Positions 41,861-50,124 of a stretch of 64,000 bases of DNA are shown here, in pieces. Under the pieces are notes generated by a model. That model ran no database searches. It was not told where the DNA came from and worked only from the letters and a program-made list of their open reading frames with translations. The stretch comes from Micromonospora parathelypteridis (GTDB lineage: Bacteria > Actinomycetota > Actinomycetes > Mycobacteriales > Micromonosporaceae): contig NZ_JACHDP010000001.1 in the NCBI RefSeq assembly GCF_014201145.1, positions 682,001-746,000 on the forward strand, given 5' to 3'. Position 1 is the stretch's first letter, and each line of letters opens with the position of its first letter. The position numbers and the translations under genes were made by a program.

Positions 41861-43192
41861 ATGCTGCACCTCAACGCGTTCCTGATGGGCGTGGGCCACC
41901 ACGAGGCGGCCTGGCGGCTGCCGGAGAGCGACCCGTTCGCGCAGACCGACGTCGAGCACTTCACGCGCCTGGCCCGCATCGCCGAGCGGGGCAAACTCGA
42001 CTCGCTCTTCCTGGCCGACAGTCCGGTGCTCTGGAACAGCATCGGCCGACGGCCGTCGGGCACGCTCGAACCCACCGTGCTGCTCACCGCCCTGGCCGGC
42101 GCGACCAACCACATCGGGCTCATCGCGACCGCCTCGACGACGTACAACGAGCCGTTCAACCTGGCCCGCCGGTTCGCGTCGCTGGACCACATCAGTGGCG
42201 GCCGGGCCGGTTGGAACATCGTCACCACGGCCGGCGTGGATGCGGCCCGGAACTTCAACCTGGACGAGCTGCCCGCCCACCGGGACCGGTACGAGCGAGC
42301 CGCCGAGTTCCTCGAGGTCTCGCTGAAGCTCTGGGACAGCTGGGACGACGACGCGCCGCTCGGCGACAAGGACGCCGGGCGGTGGGGCGACGACGGCCTG
42401 CTCTACCCGCCCGGCCACGTCGGACGGTACTTCCGGGTGGCCGGCCCGCTCAACGTCCCCCGCTCGCCGCAGGGCTACCCGCTGCTGGTGCAGGCCGGGT
42501 CGTCGGAGGACGGCAAGGAGCTGGCCGCCCGGTACGCCGAGGCCGTCTTCACCGCGCAGCAGACGCTCGCCGAGGCGCAGGAGTTCTATCGCGACCTCAA
42601 GCGGCGTGCCGCGCAGTTCGGCCGCGACCCGGGCACCGTCAAGATCCTGCCGGGCATCGTGCCGGCGGTCGGCGCCACCGAGGCGGAGGCCCGCAAGCTG
42701 GAGGAAGAGCTGGATCGGTTGATCAAACCCGAGTACGCCCGGGCTCAGCTCGCCACCACGCTGCGGGTCGCCCCGGAAGACCTCGACCTGGACAAGGAAC
42801 TGCCCGCCGACCTGCCCAGCGAGGATGAGATCGAGGGCGCCAAGAGCAGGTACACGCTGATCGTCACCCTGGCCCGGCGGGAACGCCTGACCGTACGCCA
42901 GCTCATCGGCCGGCTCGGCGGCGGACGCGGACACCGGACCTTCGCCGGCACGCCGGAGCAGGTCGCCGACGCCATCGAGGAGTGGTACCGCAGCGGCGCC
43001 GCCGACGGCTTCAACATCATGCCGCCAGTCCTGCCGTCCGGGCTGGAGACGTTCGTCGACCACGTCGTCCCGATCCTCCAGCGCCGGGGTCTGTTCCGCA
43101 CCGAGTACACCGGGGCCACGCTGCGCGACCACTACGGGCTGCCCCGCCCGGCCAACCAGTCCGCACGGCGGCTCGCCGCCGCACACCACTGA
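41861..43192 (+). CDS. NtaA/DmoA-type FMN-dependent monooxygenase
   Basis: The 443-residue protein belongs to the long class of luciferase-like, FMNH2-dependent monooxygenases (NtaA/SnaA/DmoA/SoxA type): FLMGVGHHEAAWR at the start, ADSPVLW, ATASTTYNEPFNLARRFASLD, ISGGRAGWNIVTT and HRDRYERAAEFLEV. Members oxidise nitrilotriacetate, dimethyl sulfide, dibenzothiophene or related compounds with reduced flavin from a partner enzyme. The start lies one base after the ATPase stop with GGAGGG upstream. In this operon a sulfur compound is the likely substrate. Confidence 0.88.
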   Translation: MLHLNAFLMGVGHHEAAWRLPESDPFAQTDVEHFTRLARIAERGKLDSLFLADSPVLWNSIGRRPSGTLEPTVLLTALAGATNHIGLIATASTTYNEPFNLARRFASLDHISGGRAGWNIVTTAGVDAARNFNLDELPAHRDRYERAAEFLEVSLKLWDSWDDDAPLGDKDAGRWGDDGLLYPPGHVGRYFRVAGPLNVPRSPQGYPLLVQAGSSEDGKELAARYAEAVFTAQQTLAEAQEFYRDLKRRAAQFGRDPGTVKILPGIVPAVGATEAEARKLEEELDRLIKPEYARAQLATTLRVAPEDLDLDKELPADLPSEDEIEGAKSRYTLIVTLARRERLTVRQLIGRLGGGRGHRTFAGTPEQVADAIEEWYRSGAADGFNIMPPVLPSGLETFVDHVVPILQRRGLFRTEYTGATLRDHYGLPRPANQSARRLAAAHH

Positions 43193-43212
43193 CCACCTGG
43201 AGAGGACGAACG

Positions 43213-44277
43213 ATGGTCGACCAACGACCCTTCGGGCACACCGGCGTACGAATCAGCTCGCTGACGCTGGGTGCGATGAACTTCGGCCAACGGGGCAACC
43301 CCGACCACGAGGACGGGATCCGGATCATCCACCGGGCGCTCGACGGAGGCATCAACGCCATCGACACCGCCGACGTCTACTCCCACGGCGAGTCCGAGGA
43401 GATCGTCGGCAAGGCCCTCGCCGGCGGGCGTCGGGACGAGGTCTTCCTCGCCACCAAGTTCCACGGCCAGGTCGGCGACAACCCGCAGCACCGGGGCAAC
43501 TCCCGCCGCTGGATCGTCCGGGCGGTGGAGAACAGCCTGCGCCGGCTGGGCACCGACTGGATCGACCTGTACCAGGCGCACCGGCCGGACCCGGACACCG
43601 ACTTCGACGAGACCCTGGGCGCGCTCACCGACCTGGTGCGCCAGGGCAAGATCCGCTACATCGGCACCTCCACGTTCGAGCCGTCGGCCATCGTGGAGGG
43701 CCAGTGGCTGGCGCAGCGACGCGGCCGGGAGCGGGTGGTCAGCGAGCAGCCGCCGTACTCGATCCTGGCCCGCGAGATCGAACGCGAGGTGCTGCCCGTG
43801 GCGCAGCGCTACGGGCTGGCGGTGATCCCGTGGAGCCCACTGGCCGGCGGTTGGCTCTCCGGGCGTTACCACTCCGGGCTCGACGCCCCGATCTCCCGCC
43901 GGGCCGACCGGCTCCCGGCCCGGTTCGACCCGACGCAACCGGCCAACGCCGCCAAGCTCGCTGCCGTCGACAAGCTGGCCGCCCTCGCCGACGAGGCCGG
44001 GCTGTCGCTGATCCACCTGGCCATCGCGTTCGTTCTGGAGCACCCGGCCGTCACGTCGGCGATCATCGGGCCGCGCACGCTGGCCCACCTGGAGTCACAG
44101 CTCGGCGCCGCCAAGGTGACGCTGTCCCGGGACCTGCTGGACCGCATCGACGCCATCGTTCCGCCCGGCACCACGCTCAACCCCGCCGACGCCGGATACC
44201 AGCCGCCGTCACTGGCCGACCCGGCGCGCCGACGTGGGGGTGCGCCGACGCCACACCTCGCCGGGGTGGCTCGGTGA
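43213..44277 (+). CDS. Aldo/keto reductase
   Basis: The 354-residue protein has a complete AKR active site: INAIDTADVY (D51, Y56), FLATKFHG (K82) and DLYQAHRPD (H123). Later parts (EQPPYSIL, PWSPLAGGWLSGRY, IIGPRTLAHLESQLGA) fit the potassium-channel-beta/tas-like group. ATG 43213 is preceded by GAGAGGA. Its place between two monooxygenases suggests it reduces the aldehyde left after sulfonate is cleaved off, but this is inference. Confidence 0.9.
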   Translation: MVDQRPFGHTGVRISSLTLGAMNFGQRGNPDHEDGIRIIHRALDGGINAIDTADVYSHGESEEIVGKALAGGRRDEVFLATKFHGQVGDNPQHRGNSRRWIVRAVENSLRRLGTDWIDLYQAHRPDPDTDFDETLGALTDLVRQGKIRYIGTSTFEPSAIVEGQWLAQRRGRERVVSEQPPYSILAREIEREVLPVAQRYGLAVIPWSPLAGGWLSGRYHSGLDAPISRRADRLPARFDPTQPANAAKLAAVDKLAALADEAGLSLIHLAIAFVLEHPAVTSAIIGPRTLAHLESQLGAAKVTLSRDLLDRIDAIVPPGTTLNPADAGYQPPSLADPARRRGGAPTPHLAGVAR

Positions 44278-44825
44278 CCGGCGGACGGCCGTCGGGCGCG
44301 GACGTCGTCGTGCTGGTCGGGAACCCGCGCGCCGGGTCGCGTACCCGCGCGGTCGCCGAGGCCGTGGCCAGGGCGTTGCTCGCCCGAACTGGCGACTCGG
44401 CCGACAGCGTCGAGGTGTTGGAGCTGGCCGACATCGTCGGGGTGTCCTTCGGGCCGGAACCGGCGTACGGGGCCACGGCCGGTCCTGATCCGTTCGAGAC
44501 GGTGCGGTCGGCGCGGCTGCTCGTCGTGGCGACTCCGGCCTACAAGGGCAGCTACACCGGCCTCCTGAAGGTCTTCCTCGACCAGCTCGAGCATCGGCAG
44601 TTGGCCGACGTGACCGCCGTACCGGTCGCCGTGGCCGCGTCGCCGACGCACGCGGATGCGGCGGCGGCGGCCCTGCGCGACCTCCTGGTCGAACTGGGCG
44701 CGCAGGTCCCGGCCCCGCCGCTCGCCGTACGGGAGTCGCAGTTGGCGCAGGCGGACGAGGTCGCCGCGAACTGGGCCGACCAGCATGCCCACGCGTTCAC
44801 GCTCCACCCGATCGCGCGGACGTGA
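44274..44825 (+). CDS. NAD(P)H-dependent FMN reductase (flavodoxin-like, SsuE type)
   Basis: The 183-residue protein has the flavodoxin-like reductase fold: VVVLVGNPRAGSRTRAVAEAV as the FMN phosphate loop, LVVATPAYKGSYTGLLKVFLDQL as the second FMN motif, and VAVAASPTHADAA. GTG 44274 overlaps the aldo/keto reductase stop by four bases. It gives the operon a second flavin reductase with a fold unrelated to the one at 38736. Confidence 0.88.
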   Translation: MTGGRPSGADVVVLVGNPRAGSRTRAVAEAVARALLARTGDSADSVEVLELADIVGVSFGPEPAYGATAGPDPFETVRSARLLVVATPAYKGSYTGLLKVFLDQLEHRQLADVTAVPVAVAASPTHADAAAAALRDLLVELGAQVPAPPLAVRESQLAQADEVAANWADQHAHAFTLHPIART

Positions 44826-44895
44826 CGGCCCGCCAGCGCGACCCGCGGGTGCCGCCACCCCACCGGCTCCCCCGACCGAGCAGAAAGAGCCGCTG

Positions 44896-46017
44896 ATGAG
44901 TTCCGAGTATCTCTGGTACATCCCCAACCAGGTCGAACCTGGCCACCGCGGCGACGACGTCGTCCAGCACCACAACAGCCTCGACACCCTCACCGCCCAC
45001 GCCCAGGCCCTGGAGCAGCACGGGTGGTCCGGCGCGCTCATCGGCACCGGCTGGGGACGCCCCGACACCTTCACGGTCGCCACCGCGCTGGCCGCCCGCA
45101 CGACGACATTCCAACCGCTGATCGCTATCCGGCCCGGCTACTGGCGTCCGGCCAACTTCGCCTCCGCCGCCGCGACGTTGGACCACCTCACCCGGGGGCG
45201 GGTGCTCATCAACATCGTGTCGGGCAAGGACAACCTGGCGGCGTACGGCGACACCGACGGCGACCAGTCCGCCCGCTACGCCCGGACCAGGGAATTCCTC
45301 CAGATCGTTCGCAGGTTGTGGACCGACGACACCGTCACCTACCGTGGCGAGCACTTCAGCGTCACCGACTCCACCCTGGCGGCCCGACCGGTCGTCCGCG
45401 GCGAGCGAAGGCACCCGCCGCTGTACTTCGGCGGCGCGTCAGCCGCCGCCGAGGAGGTGGCCGCCACCGAGGCCGACGTCCAACTCTTCTGGGGCGAGCC
45501 ACTCGACGACGTGGCCGAGCGGATCGAGAGGCTGAAGCAGCTCAGCGAGAAGTTGGGGCGCGAGCACGCTCCGTTGGAGTTCGGGTTACGGGTCACCACC
45601 CTGGTCAGGGACACCACCGACCAGGCGTGGGCCGACGCCGAGGCGAAGGTCTCCCAGTTGGCGCAGCGCACCGGCGGCATCCAACGCAACCCGCACTGGC
45701 AGGCTGCCGTCGGCCAGCGGCGGCTGCTCGACCTCATCGCACGCGGAGACGTGCTCGACGACAACCTCTACACCGCACCCGGCAGGTTCGGCGGCGGCGG
45801 GGCCGGCACCACCTGGTTGGTCGGTTCGGCCGAGGACGTGGCGAGCTCATTGCGCAAGTACGAGAGCATCGGCATCACCCACTTCGTGCTCTCCGACACG
45901 CCCTACCTGCCAGAGATCAAACGCCAGGGCGAGCAGCTTCTGCCGCTGCTGCGCCGTGGAGTCGTCGCGTCACGGCCGAACAGCACGGCGGACCGAGGCA
46001 ATCCCGGAAGCGACTGA
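44896..46017 (+). CDS. ssuD: FMNH2-dependent alkanesulfonate monooxygenase
   Basis: The 373-residue protein follows SsuD: YLWYIPNQVEPGHRG start, ALIGTGWGRPDTFTVATALA, PLIAIRPGYWRPANFA, RVLINIVSGKDNLAAYGD, TREFLQIVRRLWTDD and the terminal FVLSDTPYLPEIKR. It should split sulfite from alkanesulfonates to leave an aldehyde. ATG 44896 follows a 70-base gap that has AGAAAGAG upstream of the start. It is the last gene of the operon; a hairpin at 46261-46289 lies downstream. Confidence 0.9.
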   Translation: MSSEYLWYIPNQVEPGHRGDDVVQHHNSLDTLTAHAQALEQHGWSGALIGTGWGRPDTFTVATALAARTTTFQPLIAIRPGYWRPANFASAAATLDHLTRGRVLINIVSGKDNLAAYGDTDGDQSARYARTREFLQIVRRLWTDDTVTYRGEHFSVTDSTLAARPVVRGERRHPPLYFGGASAAAEEVAATEADVQLFWGEPLDDVAERIERLKQLSEKLGREHAPLEFGLRVTTLVRDTTDQAWADAEAKVSQLAQRTGGIQRNPHWQAAVGQRRLLDLIARGDVLDDNLYTAPGRFGGGGAGTTWLVGSAEDVASSLRKYESIGITHFVLSDTPYLPEIKRQGEQLLPLLRRGVVASRPNSTADRGNPGSD

Positions 46018-46417
46018 TCGACTATTTTCTCTTTCGATGTGGCGCAGCCTTTTCCGCTGCCCTTACAACGCCAAGCAGAACCACGGCACCCGTTCGATAG
46101 ATAATCCGCTGCCACGATGCCGCTGATGCCAGAAATTTGCCCACCTTCGCTGGGGCGAATGTGATCGGACATCGAAATCCGTCTGTCAACGGCGATGGTC
46201 GTGCCGCCGTCGTCGTCACCACCTGACAAGGCGATCGATAGGTGACGGACTCGTCGCCGACAGTGGGGCGGACCTGGGCCGCCCCACTGTCTCGCCATGT
46301 GGTCGACATGATCATCGGCGGCGTGAACCAGCTCTCAAGTGAGCCGAATTTCCGAACTAATCGGCGCACCATTGCCTCCGGATACGGTCACACGTCCCTG
46401 CGGAAGGCAAAGCTCAA
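46018..46417. other. 400-base intergenic region after the organosulfur operon
   Basis: This stretch is less GC-rich than its surroundings and holds no convincing gene. Its one clear element is the hairpin at 46259-46291. The last 120 bases should contain the promoter of the FAD oxidase gene, but no clear -35/-10 pair stands out. Confidence 0.6.
46259..46291. terminator. Strong hairpin terminator after ssuD
   Basis: Arms CAGTGGGGCGG (46261-46271) and CCGCCCCACTG (46279-46289) pair perfectly around a seven-base loop, and two further base pairs extend the stem to 46259/46291. It lies about 240 bases after the ssuD stop and probably ends that operon. Confidence 0.7.
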
Positions 46418-47827
46418 ATGCACCCCATCCACAAACCAACCGACAACGGCGCTCCGATCACGGAGGATGCCGCAGCACGTCTCGCCGCCCAGACGGTCGG
46501 ACCAGTACTACTCCCCGGTAACGAGCGGTACGACGTCGAATGCGCGTCATACAACCTCGCCGTTCCGCAGCAGCCGGCGCTCGTGGTCGGCGCCGCCAAC
46601 GCCGCCGACGTGCAAGCCGCTGTCCGCTTCGCCGCCGAGCAGGGCCTGCCGGTCGCGGTGCTCGCCACCGGTCACTCCGCGCTTCCCTCGGCCGGAGCGC
46701 TCCTGATCACCACCCGGCGGATGGACGCGGTCACCATCGACGCCGAGGCACGCACGGCCAGGATCGAGGCCGGCGTACGGTGGCAGCAGGTCGTCGAGGC
46801 GGCGGCCAAGCACGGGCTGGCACCACTCAACGGAGCGGCTCCGACCGTCGGCGCGGTCAGCTACACGCTCGGCGGTGGGTTGAGCCCGATCGGCCGCACC
46901 TTCGGCCTCGCCTCCGACCACGTCCACCTGATCGAACTCGTCACCGCAGACGGCGAGCTGCGCACGGTGACCGCGACCAACGAGCCCGAGCTGTTCTGGG
47001 CGCTGCGGGGCGGCAAGGGCAACTTCGGCGTGGTCACCGCGCTGGAATTCGCCCTGTTCCCGGTCAGCCACATCTACGGCGGTGGCCTCTTCTTCCCGGG
47101 TGAGCAGGCGGCCGAGGTGCTGAAGGCGTGGGGACGGTGGACCGCCGGCGTACCGGACGAGGTGACCTCGTCGATCGCGTTGCTGCAGTTGCCGCCGGCC
47201 CCCGAGGTGCCCGAGCCGCTGCGCGGCCGGCTGGTGGCGCACGTACGGATCGCCTACCTCGGCGCGGCGGAGGAGGGCGAGCGGCTGATCGCTCCGCTGC
47301 GCGCGATCGCCCCGACACTGATCGACTCGGTGACCGAAATGCCGTACAGCGCGGTCGGCTCGATCCACGCCGACCCGCCGACCCCGATCCCGTTCGTGGA
47401 CCGCTCGGCGCTGCTACGGGAGTTCACCCCGGAACTGGTCGACACGATCATCGCTCAGGCCGGCCCGGGCGCGGGCAGCCCGCTGACCGTGCTGGAGATC
47501 CGGCACCTCGGTGGGGCTCTCGACCGCCGCCCGGAGCCGACGAACGCGGTCGACCTGCGAGACGCCGATTTCACCTTCTACGCCGTCGCGATCGGCGGGC
47601 CGGACCAGGCCGAGGCGTTCCGGGGTTACCTGACCGGCCTGTTCCAGGCCATCCAGCCGTGGAGCACCGGCAGGCGGTTCGTCAACTTCCTGGGCGCCAG
47701 CGATGCCAGTGCCGAAGGGGTAGCGGCGGCCTACTCGCCGGAGACGTACGAGCGGCTGGTCTCGGTCAAGCGCAGCTACGACCCGACCAACGTCTTCCGC
47801 GTCAACCACAACATCATCCCGGCCTGA
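46418..47827 (+). CDS. BBE-type FAD-dependent oxidoreductase
   Basis: The 469-residue protein is a PCMH/berberine-bridge-type flavoprotein: FAD-binding VAVLATGHSALPSAGALLITTRRM with H as the likely covalent FAD site, GAAPTVGAVSYTLGGGLSPIGRTFG, FWALRGGKGNFGVVTALEF, and the C-terminal BBE motif RLVSVKRSYDPTNVFRVNHNI. The second covalent site (Cys) of bicovalent members reads Val (PTVGAVS), so FAD is probably linked by one bond only. ATG 46418 has GGAAGG eleven bases upstream. Members oxidise sugars, alkaloids or antibiotics; the substrate here is unknown. Confidence 0.9.
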   Translation: MHPIHKPTDNGAPITEDAAARLAAQTVGPVLLPGNERYDVECASYNLAVPQQPALVVGAANAADVQAAVRFAAEQGLPVAVLATGHSALPSAGALLITTRRMDAVTIDAEARTARIEAGVRWQQVVEAAAKHGLAPLNGAAPTVGAVSYTLGGGLSPIGRTFGLASDHVHLIELVTADGELRTVTATNEPELFWALRGGKGNFGVVTALEFALFPVSHIYGGGLFFPGEQAAEVLKAWGRWTAGVPDEVTSSIALLQLPPAPEVPEPLRGRLVAHVRIAYLGAAEEGERLIAPLRAIAPTLIDSVTEMPYSAVGSIHADPPTPIPFVDRSALLREFTPELVDTIIAQAGPGAGSPLTVLEIRHLGGALDRRPEPTNAVDLRDADFTFYAVAIGGPDQAEAFRGYLTGLFQAIQPWSTGRRFVNFLGASDASAEGVAAAYSPETYERLVSVKRSYDPTNVFRVNHNIIPA

Positions 47828-47944
47828 ACGAGTAGATCCCGGGCCGGGCCGGGCAGCGGCGACGTCGGGAAACAGGACCCCCTCGACGCGCCGCTGCTCG
47901 GCATCAGCCGCGCTCGGCTCGCACGAAAGACACCCGGCTCCGGC

Positions 47945-48709
47945 TCACGCCTTCGCGGTCGGACGTCCAACCCGGACGGCGACGCCGTCGAGGATCAGGT
48001 CCAGTCCGAGCGTGAAGTCCGCGTCGGCGATCGTCGCGTCAGGAGTGTCCGACGGCGGCGCCTCGAACAGCGTCGAGGAGAACAGCCGGGCAGTCTCGGG
48101 GAAGCGCTCGGGCTCGACGAGCCGTACCAGCGCGCGGCCGTAGTCGCGCTCGGCGTCGGCCTGTCCCTGGCCTTCGGCCCTGCCCTCGGCGAGGTCGCTG
48201 TACTGCCGGACCGACTGCGTGACGTAGCCGCTGATCAGCGACAGGACGCCAATCTTGTGCGCCCAGTCGAGGCGGGTGCCGGACAGCACCGCCAGCCCCG
48301 TCTCCATCCAGGCGATCTGGTTCGGCCCGGACGGCGGCCCGGAGGTGGGCACGCGCGTCATCCACGGCCGACGGTGGAGCACCGCGCGATGCGCGAAGGC
48401 CCAGCTGCGCAGCCCGTGACGCCAGTCGTCAATGGGGATGCTCGGCGGCCCGCCCAGGGCGGCGTCGGCCATCAGTTCGAGCAGTTCGTCCTTGGATCCG
48501 ACGTACCGGTAGAGCGACATCCCGGTGACGCCGAGGTTCTTGGCGACCTTGGGAAGGGTCACCCCACCGAGCCCGTCGCGGTCGGCGATCTCCACCGACG
48601 CGGTGACGACGCGGTTGACGTCGAGGCCCGCCGGCCGCCCGAGGCGCGAAGTCTCCGACCTGCCCCACAGCCTGCGCAGCCGAGCCGGGATGAAGTCCTC
48701 GCTGGTCAT
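47945..48709 (-). CDS. TetR-family transcriptional regulator
   Basis: The 254-residue protein has a TetR DNA-binding domain at about 30-80 (DVNRVVTASVEIADRDG, VTLPKVAKNLGVTGMSLYRYVGSKDELLELM) and a TetR/TetR_C-like ligand domain. The start at ATG 48709 has GAGGGG closely upstream; ATG 48748 or 48760 would add residues that look unrelated. It is divergent from a DUF418 membrane protein. Inverted half-sites at 48757-48797 lie between the two starts, so it most likely represses that gene and perhaps itself. Confidence 0.9.
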   Translation of the reverse strand: MTSEDFIPARLRRLWGRSETSRLGRPAGLDVNRVVTASVEIADRDGLGGVTLPKVAKNLGVTGMSLYRYVGSKDELLELMADAALGGPPSIPIDDWRHGLRSWAFAHRAVLHRRPWMTRVPTSGPPSGPNQIAWMETGLAVLSGTRLDWAHKIGVLSLISGYVTQSVRQYSDLAEGRAEGQGQADAERDYGRALVRLVEPERFPETARLFSSTLFEAPPSDTPDATIADADFTLGLDLILDGVAVRVGRPTAKA

Positions 48710-48756
48710 GGCCCCCTCGTTCGCCTTCACGGAAACAGGCACCATCATGTCAGACC

Positions 48757-48797
48757 GCATTAGTTTGCCTGTGATACTTTCTCGGACATACTAATGC
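48757..48797. promoter_or_regulatory. Inverted half-sites, likely TetR operator
   Basis: GCATTAGT (48757-48764) and ACTAATGC (48790-48797) are perfect inverted copies 25 bases apart, and the bases inside keep partial symmetry (TTGCC/GGACA side). A GATACT box (48773-48778) lies between them. The place between the divergent TetR and DUF418 genes fits an operator pair that overlaps a promoter. Confidence 0.6.
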
Positions 48798-48817
48798 AGG
48801 CTTCGGGGAGGACGACC

Positions 48818-50017
48818 ATGAGCATTGACACGGCACCACGGCGGACATCGAGAGGGCCGGTCCTGCGCGCCGAACGCGCCCTCGCGCCGGATCTGACCCG
48901 GGGAGCGATGCTGCTGATCATCGCCCTGGCCAACGTCGCCGGGGTCGTCTTCGCCGGCGAGCCCGGCCTGGATGCCACACCGGTCGGCCTCGACCGCGGC
49001 CTCAACTTCCTGCTCTTCGAGCTCGTGCACGCACGCGGCTACCCGGTCTTCGCCGTGATGTTCGGCTACGGACTGGTTCAGCTCGCCCGGCGCCAGGACG
49101 CCGCCGGCGCCACGCCCCGGCAGGTCCGCTCGGTGCTGCTGCGCCGCAACCTCTGGCTCGTCGCCTTCGGGTTCGCCCACGCCGCGCTGCTGTACTACGG
49201 CGACTTCCTCGGCGCGTACGGCATCGTCGGGGTCGTGATGACCGTCCTGCTGCTGCGCCGCGGCGAGAAACTCCACCGGATCGTCCTGGTGCTCTGGGCG
49301 CTGATGGCGGTCGAGGTCCTGATCCTCGGCGCCATCGTGGCGAGCAGCATGGCGGGCTCAGGCGGATCAGCACCGCTGCCGGCGGGCCACGTCGACTCAC
49401 TCGCCGCGTCCGACTACCTGGCCTCCATCGCGGATCGCCTCGGCGAGTGGCCGACGCACACGCTGACCGTCGTTCCCTTCATCGTCATCGCCTGGCTGGG
49501 CATGTGGGCCGCCCGCCGCCGCGTCCTGGAGGAGCTGACCCGGCACCGGGCCCTGCTCCGGTGGACCGCGGCCCTGGGGCTCGGCATCGCCACCGCCGGG
49601 GGTCTGCCGGCCGCTCTGGTCAGCGCCGGATGGCTGCACGTCGACGAACCGACCGCCAACCTGATCCTCATGCTCCACGGTGCCAGCGGCATGTTCGCCG
49701 GTCCGGGCTACGCGGCGCTCTTCGGCCTGGTCGCCCTGCGGGTGACCCGGCCCGGTCCCGTCGTCGGTGCGCTCAGCGCCCTGGGCCAACGTTCCCTGTC
49801 CGGGTATCTGTTCCAGTCGGTGGCGTGGCTCCTCCTCCTGGCGCCCTTCACGCTCGCCCTGGGTCAGCGCCTCGGCAACCCCACGGTTGCCGGTGTGCTC
49901 ATCGCGGTCACCATCTGGCTGGTATCCGTGCTGATCGCGAGCCTGCTCCACAGGCGCGGGCAGGCCGGACCGGCCGAGGTCGTCCTACGCCGGCTCACCT
50001 ACGGGCCTCGAACCTAG
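48818..50017 (+). CDS. DUF418 family membrane protein
   Basis: The 399-residue protein has about eight to ten hydrophobic segments and the DUF418 pattern: APDLTRGAMLLIIALANV at the start, FELVHARGYPVFAVMFGYGLVQLARR, LLRRNLWLVAFGFAHAALLYYGDFLGAYGIVG, and the C-terminal GQRSLSGYLFQSVAWLLL. Such proteins (YeiB-like) are predicted transporters of unknown substrate. ATG 48818 is preceded by GGGGAGG. It is probably controlled by the divergent TetR protein. Confidence 0.88.
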   Translation: MSIDTAPRRTSRGPVLRAERALAPDLTRGAMLLIIALANVAGVVFAGEPGLDATPVGLDRGLNFLLFELVHARGYPVFAVMFGYGLVQLARRQDAAGATPRQVRSVLLRRNLWLVAFGFAHAALLYYGDFLGAYGIVGVVMTVLLLRRGEKLHRIVLVLWALMAVEVLILGAIVASSMAGSGGSAPLPAGHVDSLAASDYLASIADRLGEWPTHTLTVVPFIVIAWLGMWAARRRVLEELTRHRALLRWTAALGLGIATAGGLPAALVSAGWLHVDEPTANLILMLHGASGMFAGPGYAALFGLVALRVTRPGPVVGALSALGQRSLSGYLFQSVAWLLLLAPFTLALGQRLGNPTVAGVLIAVTIWLVSVLIASLLHRRGQAGPAEVVLRRLTYGPRT

Positions 50018-50074
50018 GTCTGCGCCGCTACCGCGCAGAGTTGTCCGCGGGAGGCCGTCGACGGTCGAAGATGG

Positions 50075-50111
50075 TCAAGGGTGTGACACGGCTACCGGGT
50101 CACACCCTTGA
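50075..50111. terminator. Bidirectional hairpin terminator
   Basis: Arms TCAAGGGTGTGAC (50075-50087) and GTCACACCCTTGA (50099-50111) pair perfectly around an 11-base loop, between the convergent DUF418 and CBM2 genes. Confidence 0.8.
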
Positions 50112-50124
50112 CACATCTACTGGG

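Noticed and set aside
41702..43189. Open frame of 495 codons opposite the NtaA-type monooxygenase
   Set aside because: Antisense shadow; the plus-strand frame has the monooxygenase motifs and fits the operon.
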